Source of the DNA: DASZIT01 sp036489495
Lineage (GTDB): Bacteria > Actinomycetota > Acidimicrobiia > Acidimicrobiales > RAAP-2
DNA length: 64,000 nucleotides
Reading direction: 5' to 3'
NCBI GenBank assembly: GCA_036489495.1
Contig: DASXFR010000015.1
Location: forward strand, 1-64,000
In this document: piece after piece, positions 51,209 to 59,201 of the stretch
Layout of the letters: the number at the start of each line of letters is the position of its first letter
Numbering within the stretch: the first letter of the stretch is position 1
Translations under genes and position numbers: made by a program
Notes under the pieces: model-generated
Databases searched by the model: none
What the model was told of the DNA's origin: nothing
Seen by the model: the letters and a program-made list of their open reading frames with translations, nothing else

Positions 51209-52204
51209 ATGGGGAAGCTACACCGAGCAGGCCACCAACGCGCGCGGGAATCGATCGGCCGGTTCCCGGACGACGAAAGCATGCATCCCGTAGGTCGAGT
51301 CGGGTTGAAGCGTTGGGTCGCGGTCGCGACGATCGGCGGGACGTTGCTGCTGTTGGCGGCGACCGGGGACACACCCGCGGGCGCCACCACCGTGCGGGTG
51401 GTTCCCGGCCAGAACCTGACCCAGATCGCCGCCGCCCACGGCACGTCGGTATCCTCATTGGTGGCCGCCAACGGGATCCGCAACCCGAATCTGATCGTGG
51501 CCGGTACCACCCTCGTTCTACCCGGGAACGCCGGCATCGTCTTGGCCTCGTCGGGGACGAGCAGCGGGTCCACCGTTCTGGTGACTCTCGGGGACACCCT
51601 GAGCGCAATCGCCGCCCGCTACGGCACCTCGGTCTCGGCATTGGCCGCGGCCAATGGGATCAGCAACCCCAACCTGGTCATCGCCGGCAGCCGGCTGGCG
51701 TTGCCGTCCGGTTCCGCGACGACCATTTCGGCGACGAACGTCTCGTACTCGGCCCCGGCGTCCAGCAGCGGGTCAAGCTCGCTCCCACCCCAGCTGCTGG
51801 CCCACCCGGATCGCCTCGGCCTCCAGCCCTATTTCATCCAATCGGCGTCGGCATTCGGGGTCCCGGCGTCCTTGCTGGAGGCAATGTGCTGGTGGGAATC
51901 CGGGTGGCAGTCCGGCGTGATCTCGTCGACCGGAGCCCAGGGAATCGGGCAACTGGAGCCGGCAACCGTGCAGTTCATGCGGACCCAGCTGCACAATCCA
52001 AGCCTCAATCCGATGGTCGCCTCCGACAACATCGAGATGGCGGCCGGCTTTCTCCATGACCTCTTGCAGCAGACCGGAGGGAACGCCCGTCTCGCCCTGG
52101 CCAGCTATTACCAGGGTGCTTCATCCGTCCGGCTGGTCGGGATGTTCTCCTCCACCGTCCAGTACGTGAACGGGATCATCTCCTATGTCGCGGCATTCTC
52201 CTGA
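51209..52204 (+). CDS. LysM domain lytic transglycosylase
   Basis: A 331-residue secreted or membrane-anchored cell-wall enzyme. A hydrophobic signal/anchor (WVAVATIGGTLLLLAAT) lies at about 36-52 with an AGA site just after. Two LysM domains follow: VVPGQNLTQIAAAHGTSVSSLVAANGI (about 63-90) and VTLGDTLSAIAARYGTSVSALAAANGI (about 122-150), each ending NPNLxxAGxxL. A Ser-rich linker leads to an SLT domain: LEAMCWWESGWQSG with the catalytic Glu, then STGAQGIGQLEP. It cleaves glycan strands of peptidoglycan. The first ATG lacks a good ribosome site; ATG at 51281 is possible. Confidence 0.88.
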   Translation: MGKLHRAGHQRARESIGRFPDDESMHPVGRVGLKRWVAVATIGGTLLLLAATGDTPAGATTVRVVPGQNLTQIAAAHGTSVSSLVAANGIRNPNLIVAGTTLVLPGNAGIVLASSGTSSGSTVLVTLGDTLSAIAARYGTSVSALAAANGISNPNLVIAGSRLALPSGSATTISATNVSYSAPASSSGSSSLPPQLLAHPDRLGLQPYFIQSASAFGVPASLLEAMCWWESGWQSGVISSTGAQGIGQLEPATVQFMRTQLHNPSLNPMVASDNIEMAAGFLHDLLQQTGGNARLALASYYQGASSVRLVGMFSSTVQYVNGIISYVAAFS

Positions 52205-52295
52205 CCGCATCCACGTCGCCAGTTCGTATCGAACCAACCTGAGAGGCTGCCGGGACTAGCCTGCGCACGGTCGTCGACAACAAAAGGCAAACGCC

Positions 52296-52562
52296 ATGGG
52301 GTTTCTCTCGAGGCTGTTGGTTCCGCGAGGCGTTCGCCGCGCCGCCCACCCGCTCCGCACCACTCGACGGGCACTGACACCCCGGAGCGTCAAGCGGGCC
52401 CGAGGTGCCCTGCATCCCGTTCGGAACGCCACCTATCGTGCCGAGCGGTCACTCAACACCAAGCGGCGACCTCGACGCCGACAACCCGTCTGGCATCACG
52501 GGACCTGCACCGTCAACCACCGAACCCAAGGCGCCGCCGACCGTTGTCGAGGCACCAGCTGA
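52296..52562 (+). CDS. Small basic protein of unknown function
   Basis: An 88-residue Arg-rich protein beginning MGFLSRLLVPRGVRRAAHPL and continuing RTTRRALTPRSVKRARGALHPVRNATYRAERSLNTKRR in adjacent blocks. It ends HHGTCTVNHRTQGAADRCRGTS with two Cys and several His. The repeated basic amphipathic turns and VPRGVRRA...HPLRTTRRALTPR resemble short hypothetical proteins seen in related actinobacteria, which supports it as real. No membrane segment or catalytic motif. Nucleic-acid or ribosome association is a guess. It is convergent with the DHFR-like gene 21 bases on. Confidence 0.5.
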   Translation: MGFLSRLLVPRGVRRAAHPLRTTRRALTPRSVKRARGALHPVRNATYRAERSLNTKRRPRRRQPVWHHGTCTVNHRTQGAADRCRGTS

Positions 52563-52583
52563 TGAACCGAAGGCTCTCGGTCC

Positions 52584-53234
52584 CTATCGCGCCGTTCGGG
52601 CAAAACGGGTGTGCACGACGGAGAACGAACTGATGAACTCGACGCATTCGTAGCCGGCCGGGCCGCCACCCAGGTGGTCGAACAGTCGCTCACCCTTCCC
52701 CAACAGGATGGGCACGATCGGCAGGTGCATCTCGTCGATCAGGCCGGCCCGGAGGTACTGCTGGATGGTGGCCGCTCCTCCGCCCAGTCTCACATCCCCG
52801 CCATCGGCGGCTTCGAAGGCCCGCTCGAGCGCCGCCTCGATACCATCGCTGACGAAATAGAAAGTGGTGCCGCCCTCCATTGCCATCGGCGCCCGCGGAT
52901 AGTTGGTGAGCACGAACACCGGGTGATGGAACGGGGGGTCGTCCCCCCACCAACCCCTCCAGACCTCGCTGCCCCATTCACCGCGGATGGGGCCGAACAT
53001 ATTCCGACCCATGATGGTGGCGCCGATGCCTATCTCTCCCTGAGCCGCGAACCGGTCGTCGAGGCCATCGTCATCACTGATCTCGGCTTCCTTCTGATGG
53101 AAGGTACGGGTGGCAAACAGCCACTTGTGCAGGGACTCGCCGCCGACTCCGAGGGGATTGTCGAGGCTCTGGTCGGGACCCGCGGCATATCCGTCGAGCG
53201 ACACCGCGAAATTATGGACTCGCAGCTTCGGCAT
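52584..53234 (-). CDS. Dihydrofolate reductase-like (RibD C-terminal) family protein
   Basis: A 216-residue protein of the DHFR/RibD C-terminal family. It has VHNFAVSLDGYAAGPDQSLD (about 5-24), GEIGIGATIMGRNMFGPIRGEW (65-86), PVFVLTNYPRAP, and GGDVRLGGGAATIQQYLRAGLIDEMHLPIVPILLG (in parts, about 145-178). These NADPH-binding folds are annotated as dihydrofolate reductases but most are reductases of unknown substrate. The ATG at 53234 has GGGAGGAG about six bases upstream. It is divergent from the DeoR regulator, 149 bases away. Confidence 0.85.
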   Translation of the reverse strand: MPKLRVHNFAVSLDGYAAGPDQSLDNPLGVGGESLHKWLFATRTFHQKEAEISDDDGLDDRFAAQGEIGIGATIMGRNMFGPIRGEWGSEVWRGWWGDDPPFHHPVFVLTNYPRAPMAMEGGTTFYFVSDGIEAALERAFEAADGGDVRLGGGAATIQQYLRAGLIDEMHLPIVPILLGKGERLFDHLGGGPAGYECVEFISSFSVVHTRFARTAR

Positions 53235-53333
53235 TGATGCTCCTCCCTGGGATTGTCGGTACGCGAATGTACGACGCCTTCAACGGTAAGGGGACGGCGC
53301 CGGAGGGCAGAACTCATCGGCGACCGCCGGACT

Positions 53334-53362
53334 TACGCACATTCTGTTTGTGCGTACGCACA
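53334..53362. promoter_or_regulatory. Three-half-site operator upstream of the DeoR gene
   Basis: TACGCACA (53334-53341), its exact reverse complement TGTGCGTA (53349-53356) and TACGCACA again (53355-53362) form two palindromes. One has a seven-base loop, and the other is the 14-base perfect palindrome TGTGCGTACGCACA at 53349-53362. The two forward half-sites are 21 bases apart, about two helical turns. A TACATT -10 candidate at 53372-53377 ends just before the ATG at 53384. The array therefore covers the -35 region, as expected for autoregulation by the DeoR protein. Confidence 0.6.
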
Positions 53363-53383
53363 TTTCTACTGTACATTACCAAC

Positions 53384-54139
53384 ATGGATGCCAATGAGCG
53401 GTTGGGCGCACTCGTCGAAATGTTGCAGCGCGACGGCCGGGTGGAGGTGACCAACGTGGCGGAGGCGTTCGGCACTGCGGAGATGACGATCCGCCGCGAC
53501 CTCGACCGGATGGTGGCCATGGGAATGGCCCGCCGGGTGCGAGGCGGTGCCATCAGCCAGTTGATGCGTGGCGAGGAGCTGCCGTTTGCCATGCGGGCCA
53601 TCGAGCGCACCGACGCCAAGACCCGGATCGGCGCGGCGGTGGCCGGCGTGCTCCGGGACGGTGAAGCCGTATTGCTGGACAGCGGTTCCACGACGATCAA
53701 GGTTGCCGAGGCGCTTGGCGGTCGCAGATTGACGGTCATGCCGATGTCGCTGCACATCGCTCCGGTGCTGTCGGGAAGTGAATCGGTCCGGATGTTGATC
53801 CCGGGCGGCGAGATCCGGCCCGGCGAGCTGGCCATGTTCGGGCCTCTGGCCCTCGCCAGTATCGGCGCACTCCGGTTCGACACCGTGGTGTTGGGGTGCT
53901 GCGGTCTTTCCAACGGCCGAGTCACCGCGCACGACCTGGGCGACGCCGGAGTCAAGCAGGCAATGCTCGCATCATCGGCTCGGGTGATTCTGGCTGCCGA
54001 CAGCTCGAAGTTCCGGCAGACGGCGATGGCCGTGGTCTGTGACGCGGCTGCGGTCAACATGGTGGTGACCGACGTGGAGGCCCCGACCGACGACGTGGAC
54101 GGGTTGCGAGGCGCTGGCATCGAAGTGCTGTGTGTCTGA
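53384..54139 (+). CDS. DeoR/GlpR family transcriptional regulator
   Basis: A 251-residue DeoR-family regulator. The winged HTH is VEVTNVAEAFGTAEMTIRRDLDRMVAMG (about 19-46), with the family signature TIRRDL. The sugar-phosphate-binding half follows: VLLDSGSTTIKVAEAL (phosphosugar motif, about 99-114), GGEIRPGELAMFGPLA, and RVILAADSSKFRQTAMAV. Such proteins sense phosphorylated sugars or nucleosides. The ATG at 53384 has no ribosome site and lies seven bases after a TACATT box, suggesting a leaderless transcript. Operator half-sites lie upstream. The next gene is an MFS transporter, consistent with control of sugar uptake. Confidence 0.85.
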   Translation: MDANERLGALVEMLQRDGRVEVTNVAEAFGTAEMTIRRDLDRMVAMGMARRVRGGAISQLMRGEELPFAMRAIERTDAKTRIGAAVAGVLRDGEAVLLDSGSTTIKVAEALGGRRLTVMPMSLHIAPVLSGSESVRMLIPGGEIRPGELAMFGPLALASIGALRFDTVVLGCCGLSNGRVTAHDLGDAGVKQAMLASSARVILAADSSKFRQTAMAVVCDAAAVNMVVTDVEAPTDDVDGLRGAGIEVLCV

Positions 54140-55340
54140 GATGGCTGTCGCCACCGCACCGACCAGCCGTCCGAATGCCGACCGGTGGTCCCGATCGGCA
54201 ACAGTGGCGGTGTTCTTCACCCATGGACTGCTCTTCGCCTCGTGGACGGCGCACATACCCCTCATCAAAGAACATCTGCACCTGACCGATGGTGCCCTGG
54301 GTCTGGCGCTCCTCGGGGCGCCACTCGGGTCGGTGTCGGCCATGCTGGTCGCGGCGCGTCTCTTGCCGAGGTTAGGGAGCCGGACCATGGTGCGAGCTTG
54401 CCTCCTCGGCTACTGCGCGGCCGGGCCACTGGTCGGACTGGTCGGCTCCTTGCCCGCGCTGTTCACCGCCCTTTTCATCTGGGGGGCATTCCAAGGCGCC
54501 CTCGACGTGTCCATGAATACCCAGGCGGTTGCCGTCGAGCAGGCCGAGGGGCGCCCCCTGATGTCCGGATTCCACGGCAGTTGGAGCCTCGGCACCTTCG
54601 TCGGCGCCGGAATTGGCGCACTGGGTGTCGCCATCGGCTTGTCCCTCTCCAGCCAACAGTTGGTGCTTGGCTTGCCGTTATTGATCGTCGCCGGCTGGTT
54701 GACGGCCCGGATGCTCCCCGACGCCGACCCTCCGGCTGACGCCCGTGCCATCGAACCTCGGCAAAGCCGGCTCTCGCGGGCGGTCTTCGTCCTCGGGGCA
54801 ATCGCCTTTGCCTCGATGCTCTGTGAGGGCGCCAGTGCCGACTGGGCGTCGGTCTACCTGCGAGGACCCCTGCACACGAGTCCGGCCGTCGCCGGGCTCG
54901 GCTACGCCGCCTTCTCGTTCACCATGGTCGTGATCCGGCTCTCCGGCAATCGACTGCTGAGCCGTTTCCGGCCCGGATCGGTTCTGCCGGTCCTGGCCGC
55001 CGTCGCCACCGTAGGATTTTGTGCCGGATTGCTCGGCAATCACGCGGTCGCCGGCATCGCCGGGTTCGCCTGCCTGGGCATCGGCCTGGCTTTGATCGTC
55101 CCGACGGTGTTCAGCGCGGCCGGTCGGCTGCCCGGGCTGAGCCCCGGAACCGCCATCGCCACCGTCTCCGCCTTTGGATGGTTCGGATTCGTCTGCGGCC
55201 CTCCCCTCATCGGTCAGCTCGCCTCGGCCACGTCACTTTCCCTCGCCCTTGGGGTGATACCGGTACTCACCACCGGCATCGTCCTCGCCACCGCCCTGGC
55301 CCCGGCGCTCCGGGGCAACGCCGCTGGCCCGGGGTCATGA
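54132..55340 (+). CDS. MFS transporter (YbjJ/FucP-like)
   Basis: A 402-residue transporter with 12 predicted helices. Features such as FTHGLLFASWTAHIPLIKEHLHL, TDGALGLALLGAPLGSVSAM and ADWASVYLRGPLHTSPAVAGLGYAAFSFT (adjacent parts) match the YbjJ/FucP-like branch of MFS. The latter region is diagnostic in that group. Substrate is unknown; a sugar is suggested by the DeoR regulator upstream. The start may be GTG 54132, overlapping the DeoR stop by eight bases, or ATG 54141. It is coupled by an ATGA overlap to a HAD hydrolase gene, so the three form an operon. Confidence 0.85.
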   Translation: MSEMAVATAPTSRPNADRWSRSATVAVFFTHGLLFASWTAHIPLIKEHLHLTDGALGLALLGAPLGSVSAMLVAARLLPRLGSRTMVRACLLGYCAAGPLVGLVGSLPALFTALFIWGAFQGALDVSMNTQAVAVEQAEGRPLMSGFHGSWSLGTFVGAGIGALGVAIGLSLSSQQLVLGLPLLIVAGWLTARMLPDADPPADARAIEPRQSRLSRAVFVLGAIAFASMLCEGASADWASVYLRGPLHTSPAVAGLGYAAFSFTMVVIRLSGNRLLSRFRPGSVLPVLAAVATVGFCAGLLGNHAVAGIAGFACLGIGLALIVPTVFSAAGRLPGLSPGTAIATVSAFGWFGFVCGPPLIGQLASATSLSLALGVIPVLTTGIVLATALAPALRGNAAGPGS

Positions 55341-56023
55341 TCACCCACCTGCTGGTCGACTACGGCGAGGTCATCAGCACGCCGCCGCCGGCCGGCACGC
55401 TTCCGGACCTTGCCCAGCTGAGCGGCCTCCCGGCCGACGAGTTGGGCCGCCGCTACTGGCATCATCGGCCCGACTACGACCGAGGGCAGAGTTCCGAGGA
55501 CTACTGGTCGACGGTCCTGCGCCGGGCGCTCACCTCCGAGGATCCCCTCCTTCGGGACCTCGTCGCCATCGACATCGGAGGTTGGCTTCACTTGAACCCC
55601 CTCACCCTCGGGATCCTGGCCGACGTCGCTCGGAGCGGCACCAATCTCGCCCTGCTCTCCAATGCGCCCCACCCCCAGGCTGACGCCATGGACCGCTCCG
55701 ACTGGGCCCGGCTGTTTACCCATCGCCTCTACAGCTGCCGCCTGGGCATCGCCAAGCCCGAGTCATCGATCTTCGAGCAGGCCCTGGACATCATTGGTGC
55801 CTCTCCCGAGCGGACCCTCTTCATCGACGACAAGGCGTCCAACACCCGGGCGGCGGCCCGCCTCGGACTGCGAACTCTCACCTTTACGACTCCGGCCGAC
55901 TTGGCCCGGACCTTGTACGCCCGCCGCCTGGCTGAGGGCCCGGCCATACCACCGCCTGCGCTCGACCCCTCAAGTCGGGCTGGCGGAGGTGAGGATTCCC
56001 TCGATGTCGACCAGGCAGGATGA
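55337..56023 (+). CDS. HAD superfamily hydrolase (subfamily IA)
   Basis: A 228-residue HAD-IA hydrolase. It opens MITHLLVDYGEVISTPPPAG, where motif I reads DYGEV rather than the more common DxGGV or DxDGT. Motif II is LALLSNAPH, motif III the Lys in GIAKPESSIFEQAL (about 138-151), and motif IV FIDDKASNTRAA (about 162-173). Such proteins dephosphorylate small phosphate esters, and YihX-like members act on sugar phosphates. The ATG overlaps the MFS stop, making it the third gene of the DeoR operon. Its last 54 bases overlap the next gene on the opposite strand. Confidence 0.85.
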   Translation: MITHLLVDYGEVISTPPPAGTLPDLAQLSGLPADELGRRYWHHRPDYDRGQSSEDYWSTVLRRALTSEDPLLRDLVAIDIGGWLHLNPLTLGILADVARSGTNLALLSNAPHPQADAMDRSDWARLFTHRLYSCRLGIAKPESSIFEQALDIIGASPERTLFIDDKASNTRAAARLGLRTLTFTTPADLARTLYARRLAEGPAIPPPALDPSSRAGGGEDSLDVDQAG

Positions 56024-56797
56024 AGCGGGATTCGAAACCGCCAGCTGGGCAAATGGGGCAAGAGCTTTGGCCAGCCCCGTCTCGGCACTCAGCACTTCCG
56101 TGCGATACGGGCCGTAGAGCGGGGAGAGGACGGAGAAGCCTTGGTTCTCCAGGCTCTGCAGCTGGCCGATCAGCGGGGCCAACGACGGTTGGACGGCGGC
56201 GTACCCCGTGGCGAACTCCACCAGGAACGGGCCGAACAACTGGAGGACCGGTTGGAACGCAGCCGCCGACGCAAACGCCTCGGCGGAAAAGGGTCCGAAC
56301 AGCGGCGACAGACCGATCAACGAAGCCAGGCCGCCCGATTGCTTGGGAGCCGACAGCGCGAGCGGACACACCGGAAGCACGGCCGTCGGGCTGGCGGGAG
56401 ATGTCGACGCTGACGGAGACGGTGAACTGACGGCCGGCGAAGATGCCAGTGTCGCGGGCGCGGTAGTGACCGGTGGGGTGATCGCGGTGACCGAGGGATC
56501 TGGGGCCACCGCGGCCAGCGGGGAGGTTCCGGCGAGCCCGGAAGTGTCGTCGGCGGTCACCGGCCCTGCTGCCGGTGAAGCCGAGGCGTCCGTCGGAGGC
56601 TGAGTGGCGGCGGTCGGAGCCGCCTGCCGGGTCACGGTGGTGTGCTTGGTGACGGTGTGCGCACTCCCCAGCGTCATGAGTCCCAAGGCCACCACCGCGA
56701 GCAGGACGATCCCCGCCGAAACCGCCCGGACGACCTTCAACGAACGGACAGACCGGCCCGGGGCGTCAACCAACGGAACCACCAGCGGGCTGCTCAT
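55970..56797 (-). CDS. Membrane-anchored Pro/Ser/Thr-rich exported protein of unknown function
   Basis: A 275-residue protein. A short cytoplasmic start (MSSPLVVPLVDAPGRSVRSL) is followed by one hydrophobic span (VVRAVSAGIVLLAVVALGLMTLG, about 22-44). Then comes a long Ala/Thr/Ser/Pro-rich segment (60-145) like a wall-spanning linker, and a C-terminal domain of about 125 residues. That domain holds LIGLSPLFGPFSAEAFASAAAF, LQLFGPFLVEFATGYAAVQP and LSPLYGPYRTEVLS: three related xGPF/GPY repeats. It ends with a Cys near SSCLVDIEG. Last gene of the 56-60 kb operon; coupled by ATGA to DUF4395. Its 3' end overlaps the HAD gene on the other strand. Confidence 0.65.
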   Translation of the reverse strand: MSSPLVVPLVDAPGRSVRSLKVVRAVSAGIVLLAVVALGLMTLGSAHTVTKHTTVTRQAAPTAATQPPTDASASPAAGPVTADDTSGLAGTSPLAAVAPDPSVTAITPPVTTAPATLASSPAVSSPSPSASTSPASPTAVLPVCPLALSAPKQSGGLASLIGLSPLFGPFSAEAFASAAAFQPVLQLFGPFLVEFATGYAAVQPSLAPLIGQLQSLENQGFSVLSPLYGPYRTEVLSAETGLAKALAPFAQLAVSNPASSCLVDIEGILTSASPT

Positions 56798-57333
56798 GTG
56801 CCGCTGGCGGTGGTGGCAGAGGATGACCAGATGTTGTTGCACCGCTCACACACCTCTTCGGGGACCCACCCGAACCGCATGAGCACCGCGAACACCTTGC
56901 AGCCGAGGCAGAGCCCGAACACCGACTCGAGAACGGCGGCGGCGATGAGTATGGACAGCACGATTTCGGCTCCGCCCCAATATCCCAGCCCGGTCAATAT
57001 CAGTGCGGTGACCGAGAACGTCACTCCCATGCCCTGGGCGAACCGTTTGGGCGGGCCGGCCACCGGTCGTTCGGCCAGCGGCACCCGGGGGGTTACCACC
57101 CGGGTGACGAACTGGCCCAGCGGGCTCAACGAGGGCCCGGTCAGGACCCGGGCGACGAAGCCGTAGGCGATGACGATCGTCGCCCAACGCAGATTGAAGG
57201 CGATGGTCAGAGCGGCGATGACGACCACCCCACCGGCCACCAGTCGGGCCGAGACTTCATTGACCGGGTTGGGAAACGAGAACAGCTCCTTGACCTTGCT
57301 GGTTGGGGCCGAATCCAATTGGTGCTCACTCAC
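56794..57333 (-). CDS. DUF4395 family membrane protein
   Basis: A 179-residue membrane protein of the DUF4395 family. The hallmark is FSFPNPVNEVSARLVAGGVVVIAALTI (adjacent parts, about 19-45), then VARVLTGPSLSPLGQFVTRVVTP, AGPPKRFAQGMGVTFSV, and the Cys-rich ending VFGLCLGCKVFAVLMRFGWVPEEVCERC. Four or so hydrophobic helices. The CLGC and CERC pairs suggest a thiol or metal role, and the family often neighbours thioredoxin-like genes. Fourth gene of the five-gene operon and coupled downstream by a four-base overlap. Confidence 0.82.
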   Translation of the reverse strand: MSEHQLDSAPTSKVKELFSFPNPVNEVSARLVAGGVVVIAALTIAFNLRWATIVIAYGFVARVLTGPSLSPLGQFVTRVVTPRVPLAERPVAGPPKRFAQGMGVTFSVTALILTGLGYWGGAEIVLSILIAAAVLESVFGLCLGCKVFAVLMRFGWVPEEVCERCNNIWSSSATTASGT

Positions 57334-57334
57334 G

Positions 57335-58474
57335 TCAATCTCCTTCCGTATGAACTGCCGCCGCCCGCGGGTGCCGCAGGGCTCGTTCCGACCAGAGGAC
57401 TCCAGCCAGTCCCAGCACCCCCAGCAGAATCACCAGGAGGACCAGCCAGACTGGTGAACGCCAACCGCCCTGACCACTGGTCGTCGTGTGGGAGGACAGC
57501 GCCACACTCCCGGAGTTCTTGGGCGGTGACGAGCCCGCCCTCGATCCCGATCCCCCGCTCTTGCCCGGCGTCGCACCACTCGTCGACCCGCCGGTGGCGC
57601 CCGGTCGGCTCCCACCGCCGGTTCCGGCGGCGGCACCCGTACCTTGGGTCGCGCCTCCTTGAGTCCCGGAGCCACCCGCCGATGTTTGGCCCGGCGAACC
57701 GGTGGCTCCCGAACCGCCACTATTTGTCGGGCTCGGGGTCGACGACGACGCCGGAATGAATCGACCGGTCAAATTCCAAAAGGCGGAAAACCCGTTGAAC
57801 GGGCCACCGACCACCTGGCTGGACCACTGCAGGGTGTAGGCGCCAGTTGCCGGGTTGTAGGTCCCCACCACCGGCGTGGTATTGGCCGGTGAGGTGCCGT
57901 CGGGCTTGGGCGAGCCTTGGTTGAACTCCTGCTTGTTCCATGACACCCCGAAGCTGGCGAGATCTCCCAAGAGCGAAGTGCCATTGACGCTGATGCTCGG
58001 CACCGGCGCGTTGAGGCCGGTCTGAGGGTCGGTCGGATTGGTGGAGGTGGCAAACTTGACCCCCTCAAAGGGCACCGGCGCGGTGATCTGGTTGGCCAAG
58101 GCGTTCCCGGTGGCGTCAAACGCCGGCGATGGCTGGGGTTGGTACGACCCGGTCACCAATCCGCCTCCCGACCCCGCGGAAAGGGGTGTGTAGCTGTTGT
58201 CGCTGCAGGACGAGTCACTGTTCGAGAAGTACGGACCCGACCCATTGCTCCCGCCCGACAGCACCATCCGCAGATAGGTTCCGCTCGGCACCCCGCCGGA
58301 GCAGGATCCGGCGGTGATGGTGAAGGTCCCAACCAGCGGAGTGGAACCCGCCGAAGCCGGCTGGGCGAGCATCATGACCAGGCCTGCCGTTGCCACCAAG
58401 GTTGCCGCCACTCCCCGGACGGCGATGGCGCCCCGGTGCCGCCCGGCTCGGTTCTCGCACCCGAAAGAGTTCAT
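57335..58474 (-). CDS. Exported, C-terminally membrane-anchored protein (paralogue of the next lipoprotein)
   Basis: A 379-residue surface protein. It has an N-terminal signal peptide (VATLVATAGLVMMLAQPASA-like core, cleavage after about residue 42) and an ectodomain of about 210 residues. A Gly/Ser/Thr-rich linker (about 255-325) leads to a C-terminal span WLVLLVILLGVLGLAGVLW. No LPxTG motif was seen. The ectodomain shares blocks with the adjacent lipoprotein: SGTYLRM, GPYFSNSDSSC, NALANQI, STNPTDPQT, NQGSPKPDG, and SQVVGGPFNGF. It begins 16 bases after the lipoprotein stop on the same strand. No family recognised. Confidence 0.7.
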   Translation of the reverse strand: MNSFGCENRAGRHRGAIAVRGVAATLVATAGLVMMLAQPASAGSTPLVGTFTITAGSCSGGVPSGTYLRMVLSGGSNGSGPYFSNSDSSCSDNSYTPLSAGSGGGLVTGSYQPQPSPAFDATGNALANQITAPVPFEGVKFATSTNPTDPQTGLNAPVPSISVNGTSLLGDLASFGVSWNKQEFNQGSPKPDGTSPANTTPVVGTYNPATGAYTLQWSSQVVGGPFNGFSAFWNLTGRFIPASSSTPSPTNSGGSGATGSPGQTSAGGSGTQGGATQGTGAAAGTGGGSRPGATGGSTSGATPGKSGGSGSRAGSSPPKNSGSVALSSHTTTSGQGGWRSPVWLVLLVILLGVLGLAGVLWSERALRHPRAAAVHTEGD

Positions 58475-58490
58475 GAGATCGGCCCCGTCC

Positions 58491-59201
58491 CTACTTGGCC
58501 GGCACGAAGGTGCCGGCCAGATGCCAGAGCCCGGTGAAGCCGTTGAAGGGGCCGCCGACCACCTGGCTGGTCCAGGTGATGACGAATGACTTGGTCGTTG
58601 CGTCGTAGCTGCCGGTCAGCGGAGCGGTCAGACCGGGGTCGGAGCCGTCGGGCTTGGGCGAGCCCTGGTTGAAGTAGAGCTTGTTCCATGCGGCCGACCA
58701 GGCTTCGATCTGACCGGACAGCTTGCCGTTGGTATTGAAGATGGCCGGGGCGGGCACCATCTTGCTGGTCTGCGGATCCACCTTGTTGGTCGAGATGGAG
58801 AAGTTGATGGCCGTGAACCCCTGGGGCTGAACGATGCCATTGGCCAGCGCTCCGCCTTCGGCGCTGAACGCCGGGGTTGGGTTGGGTTGATAGGTCCCGG
58901 TCATGAGGCCGGCCTGCGCCCCCGGGACGGCCAGCGTGTAGGTCTTGTTGGCACAGAGTGAGTCGGGATTGGAGAAGAAGGGCCCGGTGTTCACATTCCC
59001 GTTGGGGTTGATCATCCGGAAATAGGTACCCGACACCGTGGCGCCCTGGCACTGCCCGGCGTCGAGCCTGAACGTTCCGTTCAGTGGGGTGGCGGCGGTG
59101 GACTTGGTGGAGTGGATGGTGACCGTCGACTGCGAGCATCCGAGGGCTCCGGCGCCCACCAGCAAGAGCAAGGCGGCGGCGGCAATCTTCTGGCGGTTCA
59201 T
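58491..59201 (-). CDS. Putative lipoprotein (paralogue of the following exported protein)
   Basis: A 236-residue protein with a short signal MNRQKIAAAALLLLVGAGAL followed by GC, a lipobox-like end placing the lipid Cys at 22. The mature domain has CQGATVSGTYFRM, GPFFSNPDSLCANKTYT, TGTYQPNPTPAF, STNKVDPQT, NQGSPKPDGSDPG, and WTSQVVGGPFNGFTGLWHL, matching the next gene block by block. Two paired Cys probably form a disulfide. No known family was recognised. The ATG overlaps the membrane-protein stop by four bases. Likely a surface-anchored partner of its paralogue. Confidence 0.7.
   Translation of the reverse strand: MNRQKIAAAALLLLVGAGALGCSQSTVTIHSTKSTAATPLNGTFRLDAGQCQGATVSGTYFRMINPNGNVNTGPFFSNPDSLCANKTYTLAVPGAQAGLMTGTYQPNPTPAFSAEGGALANGIVQPQGFTAINFSISTNKVDPQTSKMVPAPAIFNTNGKLSGQIEAWSAAWNKLYFNQGSPKPDGSDPGLTAPLTGSYDATTKSFVITWTSQVVGGPFNGFTGLWHLAGTFVPAK

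Noticed and set aside
52176..52415. 79-codon minus-strand frame opposite the small basic gene
   Set aside because: It is antisense to the 88-residue protein and to the end of the LysM gene and lacks a ribosome-binding site.
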